Virus record (IMG/VR): IMGVR_UViG_3300022188_000008
Location: 31,306-95,305 of that record
Length of the DNA stretch: 64,000 nucleotides
Source of the DNA: a virus
Direction: 5' to 3' (one strand)
The translations under genes and the position numbers were made by a program. The notes under the pieces are model-generated. The model searched no databases, was not told the DNA's origin, and saw nothing but the letters and a program-made list of their open reading frames with translations. Positions 30,090 to 39,544 of the stretch are shown here, one piece after another. Positions within the stretch are counted from its first letter, which is position 1; the number at the start of each line of letters is the position of its first letter.

Positions 30090-33000
30090 ACTCATAGCAA
30101 CATTAGCATTAGATTTTGAAGATCAGGCATCTGCAAAGGCTTCTAAAGCAGCTAGATCATTAGAAGCATCTCTGAGAGGCATAAATATAGAAGGCGCAAT
30201 CAAAGGCGATCCTTTCAGTAGAACCTATAAGTATGTCAATGCTTTTAGGGATCAATTTAGAGTGTTATCTAAAGAACTGACGGCAGGTTTAGATCTTAAG
30301 ATTAAAGGAAAGCAGCTCCCAGGCGTAAAAACCTTAATAAACAACATAGAAAAAATAGATAATAACTATGTAAGAGCAAAGACATCCTTAGATGTTTTTA
30401 ACAATGCTATAAAAGAAGCTACCTCATTATATGCTGATTTTGGACAATCAGGAGTTATGTCTAGCGAGGAGATAGATGAGGCCCTAGGAAGATTGGCATA
30501 TGATTTAAGAGAAGTAAAAGCTAACCTCTCTAGCGTCAGAATATCTCCAGAATTAAATAAAGAGATACGAGGATCTATTTTACCTGCTGTGGAAGAAATG
30601 ATAAAAGCATTTGATAAAGGAGGGGTTTCTTCTAAAACGGCCTTTGAAAAAGCAGTAGAAGGTATAAAAGATTTTGATTTGATAAATAAAGTAGCTCTTA
30701 CTGGTCTTCAGAAATTAATACAAGAGATTGATCTTCTTAATAAGAAAACTGAACAGTTTTATACAAAGAAGAATATAATGGCTACTCCTACTACACAATT
30801 AGGAGGGGCTTATACTGATATTCTGTCAAAGTTAGGGAAAACCCGTTCTGAATTATCTCAATTATTAGGGCTATTAAGTTCTGAATTTGAATATGTTCCA
30901 AGAATGGCAGAAAGAGTTCGATCTCAAGTAGCTGCTCTTGCGAAATCAGGGTATGACCTGAGTAACATAGAGGTAAGAAATATTAAGAAAGTAGTACAAT
31001 ATAGGGATATTGAACTACAATCTCTACAGGTAAAAGCCAATCTTTTAAGAGCAGGCTTAGTATCAGAACAAGAAGCAGTCAATATCATAAAACAGGCTTC
31101 AAATTATGCTCAGAAATATAATCTCGAATTAAAAGATGTATTAACTACCCTTAATATGTCTACAAAAGATTGGGCAACATTCTATATTGCTTCTCTTAAA
31201 TCAGATGCTGCTGTTCAGAAGATACGTACTGAGTTGGATACAGTTAACTTGTTGTTGAGAGAGGCTTGGACTCTTGGGAAATCAATTAATAGCGAGGTAT
31301 TGATAGCTCTTAGGAGAAGACAAAAAGAGTTGGAATTGGAAGCAAAACTGATTGAATTTGAAGATAAAAGAGTTTTTTCTGTAGCAGAAGTTGTTAAATA
31401 TTACGATTTAATAGTAGAAAAAGTCCGTGCTTCTCTAGGTATTGATATAAGTAAGAATCTTAAGCAAGCTATTTTTACTATTGCTGAGATTAATACACAA
31501 TTAGAGAGCCAATATAATATAGAATCTAATATTGCAAAATTAAGAAAAATAATTGCTGATTCATATATTAAAGATTTTGATATTATTAAATTAATAGAAA
31601 CATCAGGACTGACGAGAGAGAAGATAGAAGAATCTATAGCTATTGCAAGAGAACAATCCATAAAATCATTACAACTTCAATATGAACTTGGAATACTTAA
31701 TGAATCTTCTCAAGCTAAGTTACGAGATGAGTTACTACAACAAACTGAACTTACAAGAGAGCAGCAGGTTTTATTGGGAAAATTAAATACTGAACTAAGT
31801 ATAGAGAAATCTGCATATTCCAACTTATTAGCAGAACAGGAAAGATTAAATAATCTCCTAAAAGCGCAGAAACAATATCTCAGTAATCTCAAAGTAACAA
31901 GTGGAAGTAGTGAGGATATAAAAGATGCCGAAAGAATCCTTTCATTAATTAAGGAGAGGAAACGAGTTGTAGATGAGACCCTTTCAGTTACTCAACAATT
32001 AACTGATTTATCAGATAGGAATGTCAAAGATGTAGAAAGAGAAGTACGTTCACGAGTTGAGGCAGAAAAAGTACTACGCTCTATAACTAAAGAGAAGATA
32101 AACCAGCTCACTACAGATATAGAAAGTTTAAAATCAGTTTCTGAACTTAGAGCAAAAGAACAGCAGATATTAAATATCCTGAAAACAACTACTAAATTTG
32201 TAACTGCTAATGGTAAACTTACAAAGGAATGGAGGGATAGAACTAAGAAATTAGAAGAAACTCTAGGCATAGTTAGGGAAAAACTAAGAAAGATCGAAGC
32301 AGAAACATCAAGAACTCAGAAAACAATATCTGGTGCAAGAAGTATTCTTTCTGGTTTTTTTAATATTAGATTAGTAGGCGTTTTTATGCTCTATCGTACT
32401 TTATGGGAATTACGTAGAGCTTTCTCAGATTTAGCTAAGTCAGCTATGGAAGTCGAAGACAAAATGAAGAAATTTGAAACAATAACTCTTGCTACTACAG
32501 AGTCTGTTTCTTTAGCAACAGATACTGTAAAGGATCTATCTACTAAATATGCCTTAGCAGCTACAGATATTGCAGATGCACTTATTAAGATTGGACAAGC
32601 TGGGTATACTGCTCAAGAATCTATTTCTTTGATAAGTTCTACATCGCAATTAGCTGTAGCTACAGGTTCAGAATTAGGGGATACTGTAAATCTTATGTTA
32701 TCTGCAATGCAGGCATGGGATTTGGAAACCTCAAAATCTGTAGATATAGCTAATATTTTTACTTCTGCTATAAATAGTACACGACTAACTGTAGATAGAT
32801 TAAATACGTCTTTTAACTACATTACAGGTATTGCCCCGCAATTAAATATCACGTTGGAAGAAACTGCTGCTATTCTTGGTACAATGGCAGATGCTGGTAT
32901 TAGAGCTTCTACGTCTGGTACTTCTATGCGGGCAATGTTTGCTGAATTATTAAAGCCTTCCAATAGATTGATTGATACATTAAGTGATTTGGGATTAACA

Positions 33001-35856
33001 ATAGAAGATGTAGACCCACAATTGCACACAGTAACTGATATTTTAATTACCCTCAAAAAAGCAGGCTTTTCTGCTGCTGATGCTTTCAGAGCTTTTGGTA
33101 GAAGAGGGGCTTCTGGGATTGCTGTTTTAGTAGCTAATGCAGATAAAGTAGCACAATTGAGCACTTCTTTTAATAATTATGCTCGTGCTGCTTCTCTTGC
33201 AGCTATTGCGAGTGAGAGTTTACAAGCTAGATTAACTATCTTTTGGAATAGTTTAAGAGCCGAGGTAATGAATGTAGTCCCTGCCATAACCCATTTTATT
33301 GATGCTATTTCTGGATTAAGGGATATAAAAATTACTTCTACTGGTATAGAATTTACTAAGACTGTTGGAGAAATTGTACTTTCTTCAGAATCAGCATCCA
33401 AACGCTTAAATGATCTCACCCTTTCTATGCAGAGATTTAATGATGCTGTTGCAGAGGTACGAGGTTTAGAGCAGGCTGGATTGCTTATTCAGGCAATTTC
33501 TAAAGCATATAAAACAGGATTAGTACCTCTTGCTGAATATAATAAGTTGATGAAAGAATATAATGAAAGATTAGCAAAAGGTACTGATATCACGGATACT
33601 TTCAGGAAAGCTCAAGATCTTCTAAATGGCACTATAAAGCGCAATATAGAATTAGAAAAAGTTAGAAGAATAATAGAATTTACTGATGCTATTGAAAAGC
33701 AGGCCGCTGCGGAACGAAAAGTCAGAGAGGCATTTAGAGATCAAAATAAAGAAATAACTAGAGTATTGACTACGTGGCAAGATTATCAAAAAGCTGTATC
33801 TAAAACGTCTCCTTTAGAAGCATTAGGAGAAGTTGGTCTTGGGTTAACTCCGCAAATAGATGAACTGGAAAGGACTATTGCTAATGTACAGAAATTACTT
33901 GGTTCTCCTTTATCTTCAGAATGGTTGAAGTCTTTAAAATCTCAGAGTGAACAATTAACAGGAATTACAAAAGATGCAAGCAATCAGCTCTATAAGTTCA
34001 TTAAAGTAATTGAATTAGCAGGTCCTGAATTTGCAAAGAAATTAGTAACATCAGGTAAAGATATAGACGAGTACAGCAAATCCTTACAGAATTTTATAAA
34101 TATGCTTAAAAAGCAAGGTAGCTTAAAAGATATCTCACTTGTAGACACAAAAAATATAAGAGAATTAGCAAAATACCCTAAGTTATTTACCGAGTTAGCT
34201 ATACAGTCTGTAAGGACGTCTGAGGATATAGATGCTTTAAGAGCAGCATTTAAAGCTCTTATAGATGATGGAATATTACCTGTAACAGAAGGTGGAATAG
34301 TACAGGAATTTGTTAATAAACTTAATTCTTCTGATATACAGACTAAATCCTTATCAACATCTATTAATATTCTTCAGCAGCGATTTGATGATCTGTATAA
34401 AACACTCTCTAGAGCTACATCTAATTTCAAAGATACAGTTAAGCCTTTGCAAGAAGTTCAAACTATTACTCTTAAATATGCTCAGACTCTAGAAAGGTTA
34501 AATCTAGTACGAGAATTAGCCCATGCAGGAATTACTGATTATTCTAAGAAACTGTCTGAATTAACAAATGTTCAGAAAATACAAATAGATCAACAAAAAG
34601 CTCTTCAAGCTAAACAAACATATTTGATAGATAAGCAATCTATAACTACCGGATTGCAGCTATTAGAGCAGACTTATAAGAGGCAATTAGAATTAGCTAA
34701 AGGCAATGCAGATAAAATAAGACAGATTAATTCTTGGAGAGCTGAAAATGAAACCAGGCTATACTCCGATATGAGTGTAGCAGCTCTTAAATATAAAAAT
34801 ACAATAGATAGATTAGTTAAGGAAGAAACCTCTGCTCTTCAGAGACTCTATCAACAGTTAAATAATGTTAATACCCAGTTACAGCAAAATGAAATCTCTT
34901 TGGAATTATCTTTAAAGAATTTTGATGCCGCTGTTAAAACTAAATTAGAAAAGATGAGCGGCACTACTAAGAATACTTTTGATAGATTAAAGAAGGAAGC
35001 TAGAAGTATAAGCTCTCTTATAAGCGAGGCAAGACTTTATGCTGATGAGGCTAAAGGTAAAGTATACCTCCAACAGGCAGAGCAGAAACTAAATGCTCTT
35101 AAATCTGCATTTTTATCTACAAATAAACTAAGCGAAGACCAAGTACGTTCTTTATCTCATCGTATAAAGGCTCTTATGAAAGATCTTGCAGAAGTTAAGG
35201 ATTCTGTGCTTGAAGATCAAAAGACTACTTTAGAAGCTCAGATAAATATGATGCGTAAGTCTCTTGATTCCCTTGTTACAGAAATGAAATCCTCAATGGA
35301 TGCTGTTAGGAAAAGTCTACAAAAACAAGGAGAGCTGAAGATAAAGGATAATATTGATACTGAAATAGTACCTAGGTTTAATGACCTCATTGAGAAGATA
35401 ACAGACTCTAAACCTGAATTAAAAATAAAGCATAATTTAGGAGATGTTAAATCAGATTTGGAGGATATAAATGATTTATTAGATGATATTTCTCATAAAG
35501 GTAAAATTAATATTTCTGTATCAGGAGGTGGAGGTAAATCAATAGGTGGTTATATACCTGGTTATGGTGGTGGAGATATAGTTCCTACGTGGTTAGAGCC
35601 AGGAGAATTTGTTATTAGGAAGGAAGTTGTTAGGGATTTTGGGGTAGATTTCTTTAGAAATATTAATGAAGGGGTGGCTTTTAATACTTCATTTCCCAAA
35701 ATGCAATATGGGGGAATGATTCCAGAAGTAAAAGCTAAAGATATAGTTAATGTAAATCTTAATTTAGGTAGTTCACAATTTCCTTTGTTTGGAGAGAGGG
35801 AAGTTGTTGAGATGTTAGTGTCCAGACTTCAAAAAGAGAGGTTGATGTCGATATGA
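30076..35856 (+). CDS. Tail tape measure protein
   Basis: 1926 residues, the longest gene. Long coiled coils (residues 1-760 and 1080-1800) surround a more compact centre, residues about 765-1030 (VFMLYRTLWELRRAFSDLAKS ... ALAATDIADALIKIGQAGYTAQES ... DLETSKSVDIANIFTSAINS). The centre matches the TP901-type tape measure core, including a hydrophobic segment. The C-terminus has GGYIPGYGGGDIVPTWLEPGEFVIRKE, a familiar tape measure ending. Its length would predict a tail of very roughly 0.29 micrometre by the usual 0.15 nm per residue rule. Starts within the chaperone extension. Confidence 0.93.
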   Translation: MTVAELIATLALDFEDQASAKASKAARSLEASLRGINIEGAIKGDPFSRTYKYVNAFRDQFRVLSKELTAGLDLKIKGKQLPGVKTLINNIEKIDNNYVRAKTSLDVFNNAIKEATSLYADFGQSGVMSSEEIDEALGRLAYDLREVKANLSSVRISPELNKEIRGSILPAVEEMIKAFDKGGVSSKTAFEKAVEGIKDFDLINKVALTGLQKLIQEIDLLNKKTEQFYTKKNIMATPTTQLGGAYTDILSKLGKTRSELSQLLGLLSSEFEYVPRMAERVRSQVAALAKSGYDLSNIEVRNIKKVVQYRDIELQSLQVKANLLRAGLVSEQEAVNIIKQASNYAQKYNLELKDVLTTLNMSTKDWATFYIASLKSDAAVQKIRTELDTVNLLLREAWTLGKSINSEVLIALRRRQKELELEAKLIEFEDKRVFSVAEVVKYYDLIVEKVRASLGIDISKNLKQAIFTIAEINTQLESQYNIESNIAKLRKIIADSYIKDFDIIKLIETSGLTREKIEESIAIAREQSIKSLQLQYELGILNESSQAKLRDELLQQTELTREQQVLLGKLNTELSIEKSAYSNLLAEQERLNNLLKAQKQYLSNLKVTSGSSEDIKDAERILSLIKERKRVVDETLSVTQQLTDLSDRNVKDVEREVRSRVEAEKVLRSITKEKINQLTTDIESLKSVSELRAKEQQILNILKTTTKFVTANGKLTKEWRDRTKKLEETLGIVREKLRKIEAETSRTQKTISGARSILSGFFNIRLVGVFMLYRTLWELRRAFSDLAKSAMEVEDKMKKFETITLATTESVSLATDTVKDLSTKYALAATDIADALIKIGQAGYTAQESISLISSTSQLAVATGSELGDTVNLMLSAMQAWDLETSKSVDIANIFTSAINSTRLTVDRLNTSFNYITGIAPQLNITLEETAAILGTMADAGIRASTSGTSMRAMFAELLKPSNRLIDTLSDLGLTIEDVDPQLHTVTDILITLKKAGFSAADAFRAFGRRGASGIAVLVANADKVAQLSTSFNNYARAASLAAIASESLQARLTIFWNSLRAEVMNVVPAITHFIDAISGLRDIKITSTGIEFTKTVGEIVLSSESASKRLNDLTLSMQRFNDAVAEVRGLEQAGLLIQAISKAYKTGLVPLAEYNKLMKEYNERLAKGTDITDTFRKAQDLLNGTIKRNIELEKVRRIIEFTDAIEKQAAAERKVREAFRDQNKEITRVLTTWQDYQKAVSKTSPLEALGEVGLGLTPQIDELERTIANVQKLLGSPLSSEWLKSLKSQSEQLTGITKDASNQLYKFIKVIELAGPEFAKKLVTSGKDIDEYSKSLQNFINMLKKQGSLKDISLVDTKNIRELAKYPKLFTELAIQSVRTSEDIDALRAAFKALIDDGILPVTEGGIVQEFVNKLNSSDIQTKSLSTSINILQQRFDDLYKTLSRATSNFKDTVKPLQEVQTITLKYAQTLERLNLVRELAHAGITDYSKKLSELTNVQKIQIDQQKALQAKQTYLIDKQSITTGLQLLEQTYKRQLELAKGNADKIRQINSWRAENETRLYSDMSVAALKYKNTIDRLVKEETSALQRLYQQLNNVNTQLQQNEISLELSLKNFDAAVKTKLEKMSGTTKNTFDRLKKEARSISSLISEARLYADEAKGKVYLQQAEQKLNALKSAFLSTNKLSEDQVRSLSHRIKALMKDLAEVKDSVLEDQKTTLEAQINMMRKSLDSLVTEMKSSMDAVRKSLQKQGELKIKDNIDTEIVPRFNDLIEKITDSKPELKIKHNLGDVKSDLEDINDLLDDISHKGKINISVSGGGGKSIGGYIPGYGGGDIVPTWLEPGEFVIRKEVVRDFGVDFFRNINEGVAFNTSFPKMQYGGMIPEVKAKDIVNVNLNLGSSQFPLFGEREVVEMLVSRLQKERLMSI

Positions 35857-36233
35857 GTATAATACTAGGTGGGATTACGTTATCTAATGATATGGTTATA
35901 GAGAATAACTTCTCTTTTGAGCCTTTTTCTGGTTATATAACTAGAACATTAGGAGGTAGAATATGTTATTATGCTACTGAAGGAACTGCTGGGAAACCTA
36001 TTAATTTAGTAGCTACAAAAGAAAGTGGTTGGATAACATATTCTACTTATAAACAATTGAAGGACTTAATAGATGTTAATAACCCTATTACATTAGAATA
36101 TGGAGATATAACTTATACCGTTATTTTCCGATTTGATGATCCCCCTGTTTTAGATTTTAAACCCCTTATAAATAGAAATAACTTACAGGATGATGATTAT
36201 ATGTATGGAACTATAAAATTATTGGAGGTTTAA
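35853..36233 (+). CDS. Tail-tip associated protein (distal-tail position)
   Basis: 126 residues, beta-rich (MSIILGGITLSNDMVIENNF; NLVATKESGWITYSTYKQLKDLI; GDITYTVIFRFDDPPVLDFKPL). It follows the tape measure by overlap (ATGA), the place of small distal-tail or tail-tip proteins; the GW/DITY layout resembles short tail-tube-like domains. Specific role uncertain. Confidence 0.6.
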   Translation: MSIILGGITLSNDMVIENNFSFEPFSGYITRTLGGRICYYATEGTAGKPINLVATKESGWITYSTYKQLKDLIDVNNPITLEYGDITYTVIFRFDDPPVLDFKPLINRNNLQDDDYMYGTIKLLEV

Positions 36234-36235
36234 TT

Positions 36236-36493
36236 ATGGTTATAGAAGATACAAGACGTGGTATGGAATTCCATTTCGATTTAACAAAAGATAACAGAAT
36301 TAGAAAAGTAGAAATTATATTTGCAGAACCAAAGGACTTCTCATGTATTCTTAGACCAGAAGGATTATTTGCAGCTTGTGGTGGTATGATGCGTATGCCT
36401 TCTCCAGCTCCGCAACCTATACCTGTACAACCAAGACAAGTTCCACCACAAAACCCTTTTAATGCAAAACAAACTAATGAAGAAAAGAAATAG
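36236..36493 (+). CDS. Hypothetical small tail-region protein
   Basis: 85 residues. The first half is an alpha/beta fragment (MEFHFDLTKDNRIRKVEIIF), then a CGGMMRMP turn and a proline/glutamine-rich disordered tail (PAPQPIPVQPRQVPPQNPF). Good GGAGG. Function unknown; the tail could be a flexible linker. Confidence 0.55.
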   Translation: MVIEDTRRGMEFHFDLTKDNRIRKVEIIFAEPKDFSCILRPEGLFAACGGMMRMPSPAPQPIPVQPRQVPPQNPFNAKQTNEEKK

Positions 36494-36502
36494 GAGTAGA
36501 AA

Positions 36503-37525
36503 ATGCCAGTATCTACATCAGAAGTAGTTCTTTTCAAAGCCTCAGTAAACTCGGATGCTTCAAATAATGGGGGTAGAGAGAGTTATACTCAGGTAACAGA
36601 TAATACATTATATAATGTTTTCCCAAGAGTTACTAATGCAGAGAGGATAGCAGGGATAACTCGTTACAGGAAAGTATTTGTTCATAATATAGATGATGAA
36701 CAGGATACTTTGTACAATGCAGCCTTTTTTATTGATAAATTGAGCACAGGGGATGATTATTATCGTATAGCTACAGGTACAGCTACTGATACTCAGAATG
36801 ATATTGGTAGTTATGATTTCTACGGTACAGGTAGATTAAATTCCGCAGCTACAGCAGGAAGTACCTCTATAGAGGTTAATTTTTTTCAGACAGACCTTAA
36901 TAGTGTGCTTTCTGCAGGGGATAAACTTTATATAACTAACTTAGAAGACGAATCAGATACTACACATCATAGTGAGTTTAATGAAATAAGTGCTATATCG
37001 TGGTCAGGCAGTGTTGCTACTATAACTCTTGCAGACCAATTACAGTATGATTATCTCACATCTTATACAAGTGGCAGTGATACTATTTATACAAGAGTTG
37101 CCGTCTACTTAGAGTTAGGAGATCTACATGCTTATACCGATTCAGTAACTGCAACTACAGCAGGCGATGGTGATTTTGATGATTCCAATTATCCAATAAC
37201 AGGGGATAATCAAGGATCGGTAAGAGACTTCATAACATTGACTTTTACTTCTGCAACTGCTTTTGATGCTTCGGGAAATTACTTAGGAAGTTTAGGTTCT
37301 GGGAATACTACTTCCGATTTTTCACCTACTAACCCTAATACTTCAACCCCATATTTCACAATTCCATCTTCAGGTTGGACAGGGACTTGGGCAAGTGGAG
37401 ATACTCTCACTTTTGAATTATATCCTGCAAGTGCGGCAGTGTGGATAAAAGAAGTAGTTCCAGCAGGAGCAAATAGTAAAGCCAATAATACAGTTATTGT
37501 CGGTATTTATGGGGAATCAGCTTAA
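36503..37525 (+). CDS. Structural protein, beta-rich (tail fibre or tip)
   Basis: 340 residues, rich in Thr, Ser, Asp and Gly. RVTNAERIAGITRYRKVFVHNIDDEQDTLYNAAFFIDK is followed by repeated strands (GSTSIEVNFFQTDLNSVLSAGDKLYITNLEDESD). Similar phage proteins sit in tail-tip operons. Good ribosome binding site. No enzymatic motif. Confidence 0.6.
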   Translation: MPVSTSEVVLFKASVNSDASNNGGRESYTQVTDNTLYNVFPRVTNAERIAGITRYRKVFVHNIDDEQDTLYNAAFFIDKLSTGDDYYRIATGTATDTQNDIGSYDFYGTGRLNSAATAGSTSIEVNFFQTDLNSVLSAGDKLYITNLEDESDTTHHSEFNEISAISWSGSVATITLADQLQYDYLTSYTSGSDTIYTRVAVYLELGDLHAYTDSVTATTAGDGDFDDSNYPITGDNQGSVRDFITLTFTSATAFDASGNYLGSLGSGNTTSDFSPTNPNTSTPYFTIPSSGWTGTWASGDTLTFELYPASAAVWIKEVVPAGANSKANNTVIVGIYGESA

Positions 37526-37536
37526 GGAGGTAAATA

Positions 37537-38034
37537 ATGGCCTTAGAATGGAGATATACATACTCAGGCACTGATAATGGAGATCCCAATGAATCTCTTG
37601 GAGGTGATATGAGTGCTACACAATTAAGTTCCACGCCTATGAATAATTTATTTGATAACATTACTCCAGATGAAGCAGATGTAGGCGAATCTGAGTATAG
37701 GTGCTTAGTATTATATGCAAATGGTGGGGATTATACTGATATATCTATTTATATGAATCCAGAGACTTCTTCTCCCGATACGCAAATAGATATGGCTTTA
37801 GAAGGAATTAATCCTAGTTCTCCTACTACAATCACTGATGAGGATACTGCTCCAGATCAAACAGGTTGGACAGAAACTAGTTTTTTTCATAGGACATCTT
37901 CTAATAAATTAAATATATCTAGTTTGAATGATGGAGATAAGGCATATATATGGTTTAAAAGGACAGTATCTGCTGGAGCAACGGCTACATCTGAAGACAG
38001 TGGAACTATAAATGTGGATTATGTACCAGCATAA
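37537..38034 (+). CDS. Structural protein, beta-rich
   Basis: 165 residues (MALEWRYTYSGTDNGDPNES ... FDNITPDEADVGESEYRCLVLYANGG). Ends with SAGATATSEDSGTINVDYVPA. The layout (EYR..Y..N...........I.....) resembles phage Ig-like virion proteins encoded next to the preceding gene. AAGGAGG upstream. Confidence 0.6.
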   Translation: MALEWRYTYSGTDNGDPNESLGGDMSATQLSSTPMNNLFDNITPDEADVGESEYRCLVLYANGGDYTDISIYMNPETSSPDTQIDMALEGINPSSPTTITDEDTAPDQTGWTETSFFHRTSSNKLNISSLNDGDKAYIWFKRTVSAGATATSEDSGTINVDYVPA

Positions 38035-38048
38035 TCTAGGAGGTTAAT

Positions 38049-39524
38049 ATGGCAATTTACTGGGTAGATCCTGATGCTACAGATGACACTGGGGATGGCT
38101 CTAAATCAAATCCTTGGAAGACTACAAACCATGCAATATCTGCTGGGGATGTTATACAAATAAAGAAAAGTCCTCTTACTACTATGAGTTGGACTGTTTC
38201 AGGTACTTATGGTCAGAGAGATTTTATTGCCTCTGATGATCCTTCAGGGGATATAACTGTTAATGATGTTATTTTAGTAGATGGTGAATATTACATTGTT
38301 ATAGGTATATCAGGATATACGATACAGACATTCAAACCTTTCTTAGGTACTACAAGTAGTGGTTTAACTTGTTATAAAGTAGGTGTATTCGATATTGATA
38401 CGATTGTTTGGGAAGTATTTTCTAGTGGAAATAGCAGTGGTTATACTTATTATAGAGGAGGCTTTGATTGGACTACTGAAGTTCAAGATGGGTATACTTT
38501 TATAAAAGGAGCATCTTCACAGGTATTTAAGATAGATACAAAAGAATATTTTAAAGTAGGTAGAATATGTCCTGTATATACTAGTAATTCTTATGGATAT
38601 CCATTTTATGCTTATGGGCTTTCTAATTGCGAAATATATGGTGTGATTAGTGGCTCAGGTGACTATTATGGTTTGAATATATCCTCTAGCTATGCTGATA
38701 GAAATATCTATATTCATGATTTAGAAGCCCAAGGAAGATGTGTTATTATTAATGGTGGAAATTCTACGGTGTTAGAAAATATAGATATTTGGTTATATGG
38801 AAGTAGTTTTGCAGACTTGAGGAGTTCAGATCACGACAGGATGGTTTGTACAAATATTAGAATAAATGGCTCTGAGCATTTTTCTTATAGTTTAGTAGTT
38901 GGAGGTTTGGCCTGTTTTTTCTCCAATTTAAAATTAGGAGAAGTTTTACCTAATACAGTTAATTCTGTGTTTTTATATACATCTCCTACTTTTTTAAGAT
39001 GTATAAATTCTAATATAGATTTGGAAAATGTTTATATAGAGTCTGCAAAAGATTCAAAAATAATAAGTTTAAACCATGATGGAGCCAGTGGAGATGATAG
39101 GACTGGGATGTATGGATGGTTCAATGCAAGTTATAAAAATGGTATAATTCAAAAGGATTCTTCTTTATACAATACTACGTCCCCTTCTTTAAAATTCACA
39201 CCACTGCATGATACATATCCTCTTATTCAGAGATTTCAGGTCCCTGTAGAAAGTGGTATTAAACGGATCTCTATGTATCTAAGGAAGGATAGTTTATACA
39301 ATGGATCCTATCGTCCTAAGATGATAGTTAGATACTTTGAAGGATCGACAACTGCAACTTGGAAAGAGGTTGAGACAGAGATGTCAGATGTAGATGATTC
39401 TTGGGAGCAAGTATATATAGATGTAGTTGTTGATCTAGATCAAGTAGTAGAGGTAGAGATTAGAGGTCTGGGAACTACAGGTAATTTTTGGTGTGATGAT
39501 ATAGCAGTAAGTGATATTTCTTAG
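38049..39524 (+). CDS. Tail fibre-like beta-helix protein with C-terminal carbohydrate-binding-like domain
   Basis: 491 residues. Starts IYWVDPDATDDTGDGSKSNPW, the common opening of right-handed beta-helix (pectate-lyase-like) virion proteins, followed by repetitive strands (CEIYGVISGSGDYYGLNISSSY). Residues 365-491 look like a jelly-roll carbohydrate-binding module (SLKFTPLHDTYPLIQRFQVP ... DDSWEQVYIDVVVDLDQVVEVEIRG). No signal peptide, unlike the later fibre-like genes. Probably recognises cell-surface sugars. Confidence 0.65.
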   Translation: MAIYWVDPDATDDTGDGSKSNPWKTTNHAISAGDVIQIKKSPLTTMSWTVSGTYGQRDFIASDDPSGDITVNDVILVDGEYYIVIGISGYTIQTFKPFLGTTSSGLTCYKVGVFDIDTIVWEVFSSGNSSGYTYYRGGFDWTTEVQDGYTFIKGASSQVFKIDTKEYFKVGRICPVYTSNSYGYPFYAYGLSNCEIYGVISGSGDYYGLNISSSYADRNIYIHDLEAQGRCVIINGGNSTVLENIDIWLYGSSFADLRSSDHDRMVCTNIRINGSEHFSYSLVVGGLACFFSNLKLGEVLPNTVNSVFLYTSPTFLRCINSNIDLENVYIESAKDSKIISLNHDGASGDDRTGMYGWFNASYKNGIIQKDSSLYNTTSPSLKFTPLHDTYPLIQRFQVPVESGIKRISMYLRKDSLYNGSYRPKMIVRYFEGSTTATWKEVETEMSDVDDSWEQVYIDVVVDLDQVVEVEIRGLGTTGNFWCDDIAVSDIS

Positions 39525-39544
39525 TGTGACGAAGGATAAGATAG